Positions 22,944 to 34,563 are shown, counted from the stretch's first letter. The stretch is 64,000 bases of DNA from Cryoendolithus antarcticus (GCA_002077065.1 NAJO01000005.1:1178001-1242000); one strand, 5' to 3'. Translations and numbers: made by a program. Notes: a model not told the origin generated them from the sequence alone.

Positions 22944-23733
22944 GCCTGCAGGCAAGCCAATTCAGTGGCGAATCTGTTGGACGCCTGATCTCGATCGCCG
23001 CCTACAACGCATGACGTTGACACGGAGTGCCTGGCAAGAACAGGCTTCTGTACATGTTGTATGAACATCCACGAAGCGCCATGATCCCGACGTAAGGCGT
23101 TCCGGGCTTCCTGACCGTGTCGATGATGGGACGATGAGGTGAGGAGACTCTCACACAAATATAAGCAATCATCGACATCTCTGGGCATCGGACAGACGCG
23201 GTTTGACCAGTCGGAGGGTCTGTAAGAGGCCCCGGCATCACGGCACTCGGAGAGTCACAACAGAACCTTATTTTCTGCGCGTGGTGTCAGCCCCTTCCCT
23301 CCGAGGTATCTGGACTCGGCTCACCTCAGCTATTGCCGCATACCGGGACCATGCATCGAAGCTAAGATGAATGAAGCTTTCGAGGGTGCATATTGTTGGA
23401 CTTGGCAGCAGGATCTTGTGGAACTTGCCAAAGCGAAGGATCGGCTGGCCTGACGAGGGCTGGGGATTGCATTCCAATTTCAGCTCAGCTCTGACGAGTC
23501 GCGAGCTTTGGCGACGTCAGGCCGGCTGATGGGATTTCAGATGATGGGCTAAGCCCATCGGCTCGCGCTACGCTCAGGCTGTTGGTAATGCTGAACATGA
23601 CAAAACGAATAGGCTTTGGTGTTAGTGCAGCTCACGTTGGACAGCTATATACAATGCTTGTCAGATCCACGCCCTCTCACCCTGAAGTCATAGTAGCCTC
23701 TCCTCGCAAGAAGTGGAACCCAAGCTCGCCAAC
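22944..23733 (+). other. Intergenic SMC4 - methyltransferase 2
   Basis: This 790-bp stretch precedes the second methyltransferase. It holds a perfect short palindrome at 23543-23559 (listed separately). ORFs here are short and unsupported. Confidence 0.5.
23543..23559. promoter_or_regulatory. 17-bp perfect palindrome upstream of methyltransferase 2
   Basis: Arms GATGGGCT and AGCCCATC flank a single central A, about 175 bp upstream of the ATG at 23734. The symmetry would suit a dimeric transcription factor. No factor can be named, and chance occurrence is not excluded. Confidence 0.25.
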
Positions 23734-24733
23734 ATGGCTACGACTAATCTCAACGCCGATGCCTACCACCTCACGCGCGATACCGCAGAAAGTAGCCGCC
23801 TTGAAGCCCAGCATGAAGTCTGGAAAACAAACGTGGGCCACTTGATACACCCACGCATCGCAGAGACTCTCCCGCAGCGGGATGTGTTGGTTGGCGATGT
23901 CGGCACAGGGACAGGCGCATGGCTGCTAGACGTCGCGAGGCAACCCAACGCGCAAAACTGGAAGTAGGCATCGAAGCTCCGAGCTCTTGAACGGTCAAGC
24001 TAGAACTTACGCTCCCTCCCAGCTTCCACGGCCTCGATCTCAGCGCTGCGCAATTCCCACCTATCCCGTCCTCGAATATCAGATTCTCAACTCTAAACAT
24101 TCTAGATCCCGTTCCTGCAGACCTAGAAGGCAAATTTGACGTCCTCCATCTCCGCCTCCTAGTCATGGGTCTCCCGACAGGCACCTGGGTGACAGCTGCT
24201 ACCAATCTCAGGAAGCTGCTCAAGCCCGGCGGATGGCTCCAGTGGGAAGAAGCGCGTTTTGGGTACGAAACATGTCGCTTTTACGAAACTCTACGGCTTT
24301 GTGTCATCATCACTAATCAACGAGGAACAGCGACTTAGTGACCCTGCAGACCGACCTCAGCCATTTCGCCCTCCGTACTTCCAGCGAAGCGCTCTACCAC
24401 TCCATCCGCGCTGCAGTAGTCAGTCGCGGCGTGGCCTTGGATGAGATCGCGAGCCTGGAAAGCTTTGTCGGGTCCGGGGGCTTCGAGGATGTGCGACTAG
24501 ATTTGTTAGGTTCGGATCGTGTGCTGGAGACCAGGAAAGGCTTCAGCCTGGCGGTTGCGGGCGCGTTCCGGGGCATGATCAAGATGCTTGCCAGCGCCGA
24601 TCCGGAGGCCAGTACATGGCGGGAAGGAGGGGCGGCGTGGCAACAGCTGGACAGTATTGAGAACGCAATGCGGAGGGAGGAGCTTTACTACAGTGCGGAC
24701 ATTATGGTCGTTACTGGGCGGAGGGTCAGCTGA
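23734..24733 (+). CDS. LaeA/UMTA-like SAM-dependent methyltransferase, copy 2
   Basis: 290-residue class I methyltransferase in three exons: 23734-23963, 24023-24262, 24331-24733. The introns are 59 and 68 nt (GTAGGC...CCCAG and GTACGA...AACAG). The N-terminus reads DAYHLTRDTAESSRLEAQHE, then TNVGHLIHPRI and the SAM-binding motif GDVGTGTGAWLLDVA. Exon 2 holds FHGLDLSAAQFP, RLLVMGLPTGTW and LLKPGGWLQWEEARFG. Exon 3 has SDRVLETR, also shared with copy 1. Both introns sit at the same alignment positions and phase (2) as in the gene at 10706, and exon 2 is 240 nt in both, so the genes are duplicates of one ancestor. Substrate unknown. It is convergent with VPS41, 173 bp apart. Confidence 0.83.
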
Positions 24734-24906
24734 GCGTGGGAGATCGAACATTATTTCTTGTCTGCGCTTCTCGTCACTGGCTAGGGTGGCGACATGGCTG
24801 TACATACAGGCCAGTGCATGCCAATCCATCGCCCGAGATGACCGCTATACACCGCGCTGAAGTCGACAATATCCGGATTCCGTGCATGTACTCGTAGTCA
24901 AGCTTG

Positions 24907-27900
24907 TCATGCGCCCGCCGGTACAAAGCACCTCCGACACCCACCCTGCACCACGTTGCCAATGACATGAGCGTGCGCGACTTTGGCGCCTACACTTCGT
25001 CCACCATAGCTCTGTATCTCGGAAGGTCTGGCATCGCCGTAGCCAAGCTGGCGCAATTGCTGTGCTATCTGTTCGTCGTCGTCCGTGGTCGGATTGTCTT
25101 TCGCCGCACGTAGCAGACAAGAGAGATGGTAGACGTGGCCGCACGCGAAGCCTAGAAGCGGCTCGTTCTCTGCATGATTGTCAGCTGGAGGTTCATCAAT
25201 CGACAGAGCTCACTCTTAGTACTCACCATCTTCATGAAAAGCCTTGCCACACCCGACGCAATGTCCAGGCTTGGCAGGCTTGACGGTCACTTTTTGCTTC
25301 GGCACCAGCACTTTCACTTCGCCATCAATCTGCGTTGGCACGTCTTTAGTCGTGATGTCGAGATCGTTCGCCTTCTTCTCGTGCACGACATCAAAACGTA
25401 CGGCCTTGCGCTGACCGGCGCGTAGGACATTCATGCCAGCAGTGACCTCGCCTCGCAGCACTCTCGCCACGCCTTCGGAGATGGAGTGCTGTATCTCGTA
25501 CTCTTTGACTAGTCTCGTCAAGCCTTGCTTGAGACCTGGGATCTCGAGACCAATCGGGATCCGGCGAACGAGCTCGACTGGATCGACTGCTGTCCCAACT
25601 TCCTCGAGTAAGCCTCGGATAAACGTAGGCTTGTCCATGCCATACTCCAGCAAGTCTTCCCATAGATCAGGGTTCTCCTTGACGAAGCTGATGGCTTTTA
25701 CCACGTCTCCGAGCTCACCAATGATAAGCCAAAGCGCACGCTTCAGCTGGCCGGTCTTGCCTAACACGTGCACCAGCTCGGGGATGTAGTGTCGATGCTC
25801 GCAAATGGCGATCGCTTTGTCGTAGCTGTAGATCTCGCTGCTTTGCAGAAACTCTAGTAGTATTGTTCTGTCGTATTCGGCGAACAGCTCAACTGCCAAA
25901 TCTGCATGGTCCTCCACTAGCATGTGTCCTTCGTCAATTCGCCGATCGAATATGCGACGAGGTGCGCCGTCTTGCTCTGGTTTCGATCCACCACGCCAAA
26001 GCGCTCGAAAATAGAAGAACAGAAAGACGGGCATCTTCCCCCCGCGTTGCTGGAGTTGCTGCACCACGACTACTGGGGGTATGCTGCCGCGCAGTGCTTC
26101 TTCTGCGAGCAAGTCGATGACCTCGGCGCTGGCTTCTTCAAGCTCTTGCAGGGACGCGGATCGAAGCTGCTGTTTGGTCACCTTCAACGTAACGAAGCCC
26201 GGGATGTCATCGGCCAGAGCTTCTGTGACCTTCTCATCTCTGATCAGGTCCATAGCTGCTTCGGCGTTCTGGGTGCGGATGTAGCACTGTAATGCGTCCT
26301 GTGCTTGCCCATTCGCTAGATAAAGCTTTGCAAGTGCTTCGAGTAGCACAGTCCAATCTCGTCCCTGCACGCCATCTTGCGTACTACTCTCTGTAAGTTC
26401 GCCGCTGCGAAGCCGAGACTCGATTGCTGTAATGACGCCTTGCACATCGAAGAGATCTGTGTCCCACGAGTCGAGCAATGCTCCCATCCGCGGCGGATCA
26501 TGGACAAGGTAATGATTCAAGACAGCTTCATACACCTCGCCAGGTAATGGCGGCTTGAGCATAGTGGACGGCATGAACGGCGTGATCTCATCGAACTTCT
26601 CGGCTTGCGCAAAGGTGAATACCCAGTGCTCCCATCTTCCACTCTTGCCTAGTACTGTGCCAGCGACCTTGCCGGCTTCTCCCCACTGATTGGTAGCAGT
26701 GAGCTGAGTGAGCCAGAGCTCACCGATACGTCGCTTCTCTCTGACCGCAGTGCTATCGCGCGATCGTATAGCTGATGCAGTCGTTTGAGAGTCCGAGTCT
26801 GCAAAGAAGTCTGCTAAACTCCCCTTCGCGCCTTGCGACGGCGTCTCGGCCGCTGACGAATTGATGGATTTTCGATCTGCGTTTGAAGCCTCAAGTATTT
26901 CGGGTCGCTTGTCCAGTAGTTGCCACGCGGTCTTGTATTGATGATGCTCCAATAGCCAGTCCAGATGATCACTCAAGTCACGCTTCACTGCCAAAACGCA
27001 GTCATACGGGCTATGGATGAACAGCTTGAGACCTGACTCAATCGCGAATGGATGCGCATCGACAGCTTTCGTGCGAGGCGCTGAAGCTTGCACTCCTTGT
27101 ATACTGCCGCCCTTCGGCGAGCTGACCCCGGCTTTGCCATTCTCCTCACTTCCAGTTTCACTTCTAGTGAGCATGCTTGCACCTGACGAGAACAACCGCG
27201 TAGCATATCCGCCGCCTGATGCTTCCCATATGCTCTCGAGAGCACCTCGCTGCTCTTGCGTGGATTTGTCCGGTAACGCCGGCGGTATGTACAGAGTGCC
27301 CAGCTGGTAGTCCTGGGCACTCAATGTCTCGAAACGGCTGACACTCAACTCATCGAGGTCGACTTCTTCGCCGTCCTTGACGTTGACGAGTCTTAGTTGG
27401 GGTGCAAGGCTTGTGTGTTGTCTTTGCCGGCCTTTTCGAGGCGTATCATTATTTGAGGGCAACAGATTGTCATCGTCGTCCCGAGTCCTGTACGCTAGAA
27501 TTGCCAGCATCGAAGGCGTATACAGCGTTACACCCGATACTATACAGTCGCGAAACTGCAGCTTGTGGATGATGTCTGCGCTTCCGATCTGCTTGGAGCC
27601 TGCATGCTTCCCAGACTGTACAACGCCACCTTCGTGTACATGCATGATCCAAGCGGTATCACCCCAACCTACGATCAACTTCTCGGGCTTTTTCTCCCTC
27701 TTGGTGCTTTTGACAGTGCCGTTGCTGTTGCTATTGATCGCAGTCACGGACTCGTTGTTACTGCTCGGATTGTCCCTCTCGAGTAGTCGGTCGTCCACCC
27801 ATTCCACCCTCGACTTCCATACTCCGGCCATATCCTCCCAGCTTTTGCGGCTTGGCTTTGCCGCATGCGCGACTCTTCTCCATGCGTCTTCACTCGCTTC

Positions 27901-28821
27901 GCCTTCCAGCCGTAGATGCGATCGCATGATCTTGATGCCCTCCTCATTAACCCAGACCACCCACTTTCCGCTTAAACTCCACTTGATAGTGCTTATGCTG
28001 CCTTCACCCTGGTGCAGCACAGTGTCCCTGCCGTTATTCGCCCCTAGTCCAATGCTTCCAAGCCATCCACTTGCAGCCGCCGCCGCACTGTTCGTGTTCG
28101 CATCGGAGCTGACACCAGCCTTACCACCCACTGTGAGGATCAGATTCCCAGCTCTGCCACCTGACAAATACGTTCGGTCTACTTTGTAGTCCGGAGACAA
28201 TGCCACTGCCTGCACGGGACGTGCGAAGTTACGTAGCTGCACATCCTTCGGATCAATCAGCGATGCTATACACACATGCCCATCTATCGATGAAGTCGCA
28301 ACGTAGATCTGATTCGTGGGCGTACTGGGCACAGCTGGCTGCGTTGGTCGCGCAATTTTCGGGCCCGCAGCTACAGTAGGTACAGCCTTCATGGTCGGCA
28401 ACCTCGAGAGCAACCCTGGTGCAACTAGCACCTCTTTGCTCCCGTCTTGCATTGTTAACATAGATGGCGGAGGCGGTATGGGTGACACCGAGCAACTTGT
28501 AATGCTGGCCGAGTGAGCATGGTAAGTCCGCAGAGTCTCCATAGCTGGCAGGCCAAGTACGTGTATGTTGCCGTCCTGCGTGCCGACGACCATCTTGTCG
28601 CCGGCCACACAGAAGGCCGTGGTAAAGTCACCATTGCGATAGACCCCAGCGACGCTCGCCGTGAGCTTCGCATACTTCAGCTTGGGTTCCTCATCCTCCT
28701 CTGGCTCCTCATCAGCCTGCTCGTCCTCCTCATTGACGATTGTATCGCCATCCTCGGGCTGAAGGAGCGATTCCTCGCGATCGTCCAGTTGCGTGGGCGT
28801 CGCCGGCGGGACGGTGGACAT
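24907..28821 (-). CDS. VPS41: HOPS complex subunit Vps41
   Basis: Vacuolar tethering protein that acts in HOPS with Ypt7 and AP-3 vesicles (family knowledge). Two exons (28821-25227, 25169-24907) give 1285 residues. The 57-nt intron (25170-25226, GTGAGT...ATGCAG) splits the RING. The N-terminus is acidic, then the WD40-like propeller starts at KYAKLTASVAGVYRNGDFTT and includes VVGTQDGNIHVLGLP and YVATSSIDGHVCIASLI. The clathrin-heavy-chain repeat covers roughly residues 820-1010. The C-terminal RING-H2 (CVGCGKAF, then FACGHVYHLSCL, ending CRRCF) is complete only after splicing. The N-terminal half carries Ser-rich loops longer than in yeast Vps41 (992 residues). It is divergent from the RMND1-like gene. 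Confidence 0.93.
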
Positions 28822-28953
28822 GCTGTGTGTGAGAGCATGTCCTCTAGGTAGCGGCTATACAGCTGCACTGGAGGAATGCATGGGTGGTCGATTTGTAGAT
28901 GTGACTAAATGTGACTTGCTTAATGTATATGCCTTGGAAGCTTGGGGATGACG

Positions 28954-28977
28954 GAGGTGCATTGAGGTGCATTGAGG
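28954..28977 (+). repeat. 10-bp tandem repeat in the VPS41 / RMND1 promoter
   Basis: The unit gaggtgcatt occurs twice in tandem (28954-28963, 28964-28973) with a partial third copy (gagg). It lies about 130 bp upstream of the VPS41 ATG, between two divergent genes. It could be a regulatory element or a replication slip. Confidence 0.5.
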
Positions 28978-29019
28978 ATGCGCACTAAACGGCACTCTGA
29001 AGAAAGCAACATTACATAT

Positions 29020-29025
29020 TATAAA
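29020..29025 (+). promoter_or_regulatory. TATA-like box upstream of the RMND1-like gene
   Basis: TATAAA sits in an AT-rich run (29011-29030) that stands out from the GC-rich surroundings, 42 nt before the ATG at 29067. The short distance would give a very short leader. Confidence 0.35.
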
Positions 29026-29066
29026 TTATCTCACGTCAAGGATCAGACTTCAGCGAAGCATATACT

Positions 29067-30392
29067 ATGAGTGCTATCAATCGTACAGCGACCTGGATCG
29101 CGTTCAATGATATATGCAAACGAGGTCTGGCCAGGCGTGAAGGCCTTTCGCGGCTGGCTACCCTCCGATCAACACCAACGCATTCACCTATCATTGCTAC
29201 AACAGATACAGTCCAAAGGCATGCTTTGGGCTCCTCACATGTCTCAAGCTCAATAGATCTCGACGCTGGCAAGACCAAAGGCAAAGCAAAGCCAGTGCGA
29301 TCTCACGCTGCCGCATCATCACTTCGACGCGTAGCAGCAGAGGCACAGCGATCACGGGAAAGCATCGTCAAGGGTCACGGGCGACGGAGAAGGATCAATG
29401 CGCAGGCAGAAGCGAAAGATGTCACGGCATACTGCTCAGCTGAATCGTACTCCATTACTAAGGCTTGCGGATTGCTGGAAGCAGAAGGTTACGAAACTGA
29501 TCCTCTCGAGACTGGACTGTACCCGCAGGTCCTGCACGTACGGGTACCGGCCACGCGATCAGCGACTGAGCCTGTTGCAGAACTAGGGCATGGTGATGTC
29601 TTCGTGTTCCCATCTGGCAGTGTGGTCTTCTGGGATGTCGACGAGAGTCTGGCCTTGAAAGTGGTGAATCGAGTGCTTCTTCCAGCCGCCGAGAACGTCC
29701 ACAGAACCGAGGTTGAGGATTTCGAGTACCTTGTAGACGCCCACCGCGAGCATTCGGTGATTGTGGGGGACAAAATTGTGCTTGCGACCAAGCCGGCTTC
29801 CGGTGATGCCACCTCCGCCATTCATGAGAACCCAATTTCTACCACCCTAGCCAAGATCGCGTACTCTTCCGCACTGGCACGTTCGACGAAACTGGCAGCG
29901 CTGGAGAACAGCCTTTCGCACTATTTCAGCACGACACGTACCATCCCCTCCATCCTCTCCTCTGGCTCGCCACTTCGCTTTTCTCGCAGCTTCATACTGC
30001 GCAAGACCGGCGAGCTACTCTCGATTCGCGCGCAGCTGAACCTCTATTCCGAGCTCACCGACTCCCTGCCCGACTTGTTCTGGGACTCCCCACACGAGCT
30101 CGGTCTGGAGTCGTATTACGAAGCCCTTGGCAGAGCGCTCGATGTAGGCGTTCGCATAAAGGTCTTGAACGAGAAGATGGACTATGCATCCGAGATCGCC
30201 GCGGTATTGCGCGAACGCTTGAGTGAGAAGCATAGTACCGGGTTGGAGTGGCTGATCATTGGCCTCATTAGCATCGAGGTGGCCTTTGATATCTGGGAGA
30301 TCGCCCATGAGCAGGCCGTCAGTCGAGACGACGACCGGACGCGCGTTTTACTGGAAACATGGCTCGAGACGCAGGTGGCAGTCAAGCGCTGA
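29067..30392 (+). CDS. RMND1/Mrx10-like mitochondrial DUF155 protein
   Basis: Single exon, 441 residues. It belongs to the DUF155 family (human RMND1, yeast Rmd1/Rmd8/Mrx10), inner-membrane proteins that support mitochondrial translation (family knowledge). The N-terminus is rich in Arg and Ser/Thr without acidic residues at first, fitting a mitochondrial presequence. The conserved core starts at DVTAYCSAESYSITKACGLL and includes GDVFVFPSGSVVFWDVDE. LFWDSPHELGLESYYEALGR is a DUF155 hallmark, followed by a helical region. A hydrophobic segment near the end (GLEWLIIGLISIEVAFDIWE) is the usual C-terminal membrane anchor. It is closest in layout to mitochondrial Mrx10/RMND1, not the cytosolic Rmd1. 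It is convergent with the acyltransferase gene, 160 bp away. Confidence 0.85.
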   Translation: MSAINRTATWIAFNDICKRGLARREGLSRLATLRSTPTHSPIIATTDTVQRHALGSSHVSSSIDLDAGKTKGKAKPVRSHAAASSLRRVAAEAQRSRESIVKGHGRRRRINAQAEAKDVTAYCSAESYSITKACGLLEAEGYETDPLETGLYPQVLHVRVPATRSATEPVAELGHGDVFVFPSGSVVFWDVDESLALKVVNRVLLPAAENVHRTEVEDFEYLVDAHREHSVIVGDKIVLATKPASGDATSAIHENPISTTLAKIAYSSALARSTKLAALENSLSHYFSTTRTIPSILSSGSPLRFSRSFILRKTGELLSIRAQLNLYSELTDSLPDLFWDSPHELGLESYYEALGRALDVGVRIKVLNEKMDYASEIAAVLRERLSEKHSTGLEWLIIGLISIEVAFDIWEIAHEQAVSRDDDRTRVLLETWLETQVAVKR

Positions 30393-30552
30393 AGTCACCG
30401 TACATGAAAGCATAATAATACCCTACTCCAAATTAGCACTTCGTAGTGTGTTGTACAGGCAGCTCCACTCTACTTACGTGTTCGATCTCCGTCCCAAAGC
30501 AACATTCGAGGCGTCTCATCTGAGACCAGCTGCAATCCATGCTTCACCCCCA

Positions 30553-32225
30553 TCAGACGTGTTGTCGCTCGCTCGCCTCGCCGTGAAGCTCGTCGCCGGC
30601 AAGCAGGGGCTCGTCCTCGTACTCAGCTTCATCGGTCGCTCGACTTCTCGAAGGTGGCAGTGTAGGACTCTCCGAAAGATGGACCGCATGGCTGGGAAGC
30701 GTGTCAAGCTTCACGGTCTCCTCGACCTTCTCCTCGCCACTCTTAGAGAACCAGTTATCGACTGACCGCGCTAGCCGCGTGCTGGGCGCATCAATAAGCA
30801 CCTCGCCCCAGTGCGATACCAGAAACGTGAGCGGGACCATGACCAGAAGCAGAATCAGGTAGATGAGGAATGTGATACACCTGAAGGCGAAGTTCCCGCC
30901 CACTTTGCCGTCCCCAGCCTTCGAAAAGTCGATGTACCCGGTCCGGCCGAATGGCTTGTACACTGCTTCGGTCAAAGGCTGTCCCACAAGATTGAGCACC
31001 ACTCGGTGAAGCAGATAAAGCATATAGCTTATCCTTCCCATATACCGCATCAAAGGAAGTTCGAAGAATTTTCTCGCCAGCGGGAGATGGGCACAGCTGG
31101 TCACGCACAGTATGCCAGCCCAGCACCACCACAGGCGCAAGCCGCCCTCATGTTCCTCCCAGGCCTTCGGTACAAGTCGATCCAGCCAATCGTAACCGTG
31201 TCGATCGTAGTATTCCCTTGCCTTCGGAGGTATGCCAGCCATGAGAAGTCCCACAATTAGTACGAGCACCCAGACTGTTCGAACCAAAAAGCTTGAATCA
31301 TGGCCGAGCTGGGCGAAGCCGCCTCGGGCTACGACGTAATTTGCGAACAGAACTCCTGTGGCGAACAACCAGAAATCCCACTGAGCAGCTATGTGAGCCG
31401 TTACTGCTAGTAAGAGCAGCACCGCGGTGCGTTTTCTTTGGCTGTTGCATCGACTGACACCTAGTACAGTAAGATAGACGAGTAAAGAGCCTGCATACTC
31501 GTGTGGGATCGTCCACATCGTCCAGTCGTATTTATGGATGTATTGACTGTCATCTCGATTGATCGTGAACGGGTTGGCGAAAATTGCACTATACTTGATG
31601 AAGTCCCAGACTTGCATGTAGAGGTACTTCTCGATAGTGATGGTGATATTGCCGCGAAGTCCTACACGGAGTTCTAGCATTTGCCAGAAGGCTACAGCCT
31701 GCGAAATTGTCAGCACACAGAAGATTTTGATTCAGATATTGCTCATACAAAACAAGGTAGGTACAGCCGGATCCAGCGGCGGAACACAGATGAGCCGAGC
31801 GACGAGCCAAGTGCACTCGTCTGCCCTTGTCGCATGCTGCGCAGCGAGCCCCAACTCAGCACGAATCCCGACAGGATGAAGAAGATAGCGACCTGAGCAT
31901 GGCCTGATGAGAACCAGACTCGTAGAATGGGAAGTCTCCATATATCATGCAGCGGCGCCCTAGGGTTGTCAGGTCCGCCCTGAGTCCGTACATCGTTGGC
32001 GCCGAAAGGAGCATCGTAAGTCCACGCTCTCCAGAAAGTAAGGCCAAAATGCCCTATCATCACTAGGAATGCCGAAACACCACGAAGTCCATCCAGCCAG
32101 GCGGTATCCCGTGTGGACTTCTCGGGAGGCCATCCTGTCAGGTTACGGAGGGTGAGCGCGTGCCAGATGGTCGGCAGCAATGCGCGCAGCCGTGAGCCAA
32201 GGCTCTTGCGATTTGCGACTGTCAT
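30553..32225 (-). CDS. Acyltransferase-3 family integral membrane protein
   Basis: Two exons (32225-31749, 31698-30553) give 540 residues. The 50-nt intron (31699-31748, GTATGA...TCGCAG) joins RLYLPCF to AVAFWQMLE in phase 0. The family signature is TAWLDGLRGVSAFLVMIGH, with the conserved His of the GLRG...H motif, followed by QVAIFFILSGFVLSWG. About ten hydrophobic helices follow, matching the ten-helix acyltransferase-3 fold (OafA/NRG-6-like). The last ~70 residues are polar and probably cytosolic. The natural acyl acceptor is unknown: fungal members act on sterols, carbohydrates or secondary metabolites. The start is the ATG at 32225; the open frame upstream begins without an ATG and has an extra in-frame ATG at 32315. 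Confidence 0.83.
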
Positions 32226-32722
32226 GTTGTTACCTGTATTCGATGGTCGTACTGAGACGCTTGCAAAGCGACATCTGAACGTAGGGGGCGAGATGCAGTC
32301 GCTAGTTGGGATCATGCCGGCCGAGGTTTGGCGGCGGGTGATGGCGTTTGAGTTTCGGGCCTGCAAGCACTCAAAACTCTATCTGCGCAGAGTTGCGCAC
32401 ACGCAACCGCATTTCACATGCCCAATCTAATATGTTGGTCATGTGTCAGAGTGTTCTTGCGTAGCTAGTTCACACGAGCAAAGCTTGCCACGCGATAATG
32501 ACATGACTGGCGCAGTCAATCAAGCGATCCACGTTCGCGACTGTCCAAGGTTGCTTCATTTCAGCGGGGCAGGGTGAACATCTTGAGGAGCTTAAGAAGA
32601 CGTGACAATAATTGTAGCCGCATCATCCGCGTAAAGCGACACTGTATGGTATCTGGGCGCAGTATTCTCTCCCACTTGTCTCGATTGTCTATTAGGCGTC
32701 GTTGTGCAGTTCAGTTGGAAAG
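32226..32722. other. Divergent promoter region, acyltransferase / tubulin cofactor C
   Basis: 497 bp between head-to-head starts. No supported gene. The frame continuing upstream of the acyltransferase is open to 32366 but lacks a recognisable domain. Confidence 0.45.
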
Positions 32723-33915
32723 ATGGCTGCCATGGCCGGCGTCGACAGTGAGGCGACACAGCTTTCACCACCGGAGAGATTCTTCAGATACTTCCAGCAC
32801 GAGGTGACCGGTCAGCAGTCTCATATGAGTGTTGACGTTTGAGTAATTGACATTCCACAGCCCTCCAGGATCAGATGCTTAGACTTGACAACACCGGCAT
32901 CTCCGGCGGCGAAAGAGCAGACGCAGCAGATCACTGCTTGGCAGGTATTGCACGCCTTTCGAATGAGGTAAAGGATGCGTCGTCGTACATCCCCGCGTAT
33001 GATCAACGCACCTATTCAGAAGCTATCAAGGCACTTTCGAAGAAGCTCGAGGATTCACGGCAACGAGCAATCCCGAAGCAAAAATTCTCATTCCGATCTT
33101 CGACTTTCACGACGCGAAAGAATGAGTCCGCGATAAGCTTGAACGACGCAGCAAAACGAGCGAAGGAACAGCTTCCCGGTCACGCATCAGAAACCTCAAC
33201 CGACTCCAGCTTTGCAACAACACCCATCTACCCTGTCTCCCCTGCCCCGGAAATTGTCCAGGATGGCGACAGTGCAACTCCGGCAGCTTCAGCGCCCTCC
33301 TCTTCTGACGCCGCACGAGCTCGTACGATGTCCTTCTCGCAAAGTACCTCAGTCACTATCAACAACCACCAGGGTCAGCACATCATTCTGCCTCCCTCGG
33401 CAAGTCACGCGACCAGCTCGGGTACTTTATCGAACCTACGACGATGTGTGATCGACATGTCAACGCCAACATCCAGAGGTCACGCATTCGCTGGCTTGAC
33501 CCTGAGAAATATCAGTGATAGTCTCATAATCTGCGGCCACGTTGACGGTGCGGCACACGTGACTAATGTGACCAATTCAATCCTCGTCGTTGCCAGTCGC
33601 CAGCTTAGACTTCATGAGAGTCAGAACTGTGATGTTTACTTGCATGCCGCTGGCAGACCGATCATAGAGGACTGCAAGGATGTGCGCTTCGCGCCATTGC
33701 CCGATATATTCCTCAGCGATGCGGATCGAATGATTCAGAATCAGTGGGATGCTGTCGATGACTTCAAATGGCTGAGCGCGGAGCCCAGCCCGAATTGGCA
33801 AGTGTTGGAGGAGAGCAGGCGCATCCGTGCTTCAGTCTGGCAGGAAGTCATACCCGGTGGGCCAGCGTTCGGCGCTGCTGACATACTAAACACTGTCAAA
33901 GTTGGCGGCGCATGA
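32723..33915 (+). CDS. Tubulin-folding cofactor C (TBCC)
   Basis: Two exons (32723-32810, 32861-33915) give 380 residues. The 50-nt intron has an unusual donor GTCAGC and acceptor TTCCACAG, and joins FFRYFQHEVT to ALQDQMLRLDNT in frame. Cofactor C is the GTPase-activating component that releases native tubulin dimer in the TBCC/D/E complex (family knowledge; Cin2 in yeast). The N-terminal region is helical (spectrin-like), the middle is Ser/Pro-rich, and the C-terminal beta-helix carries SRQLRLHESQNCDVYL, with the arginine finger (QLR). It ends in IEDCKDVRFAPLPD, as in other TBCC domains. The start is the first of two close ATGs (32723 or 32732). Confidence 0.9.
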
Positions 33916-34081
33916 CCTACATATGGCAAGAGTTGATCGCCAAACTCCGAGCGTTGCACCGTCTAAGGTCAAGCTCACTTCTCGGCCAGACAGTGGGAAG
34001 TCGTAGGTTGGGTTCACGCGGCTTTTACCAAGCAGCCTGTATGCCATGATATGTACAATAGCAAAAGCAAACGGACTGCGC

Positions 34082-34563
34082 TCATTTCGTTGTACTGCTC
34101 GGCGTGACTGCAAAGGTTGGCCGTACGAATCTGGAGCAGATGGTCAGTCTCCAGCGCCTCGCCTCTATGAGTGAAATTACCGTACCGATCATTGTTGTAC
34201 ACCTTCGATTCACCGCCCAACAGCTCCCTTTCCCTTGCCTTATCCGCCAAATGCCTCCGTACTAGATCCCGATCCTCCTCTGCCTGTAGCACCGGAATGA
34301 GATGTATCCGTGACCACATTTTCTCCCGTGCAAGCTCACTGCGTGAGCGCTGGTCAGTACTCCGGTCTTTGCAAACGTCCTCTCTCTACCGTTTTGAGCA
34401 CCTACTTCTGCTCTCTTATGCCCTGACCAACCCGATAGAAGCCGTATGTCATCACAACACCCATCGCGACCAGGTAATAGGCGGGTTTGAAGCCCCGGGC
34501 AGGCAGGTTGCGGCGGTACTGGACGGGCTCGTAGCCGCCAACTGGCGGCATATCTTGAGGCAT
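34082..34563 (-). CDS. Complex I accessory subunit GRIM-19/NDUFA13
   Basis: Three exons (34563-34406, 34338-34186, 34130-34082) give 119 residues. The introns are 67 and 55 nt (GTAGGT...CGCAG and GTACGG...CTCCAG). The assembled protein begins MPQDMPPVGGYEPVQYRRNL, has one transmembrane helix (AYYLVAMGVVMTYGFYRVGQ), then a charged stretch (REKMWSRIHLIPVLQAEEDR). It ends FVRPTFAVTPSSTTK, all as in fungal GRIM-19. The protein sits in the mitochondrial inner membrane as part of NADH:ubiquinone oxidoreductase (family knowledge). Complex I is absent from Saccharomyces, so this supports a filamentous-fungus source. It is divergent from TRM10, with 220 bp between ATGs. Confidence 0.92.
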
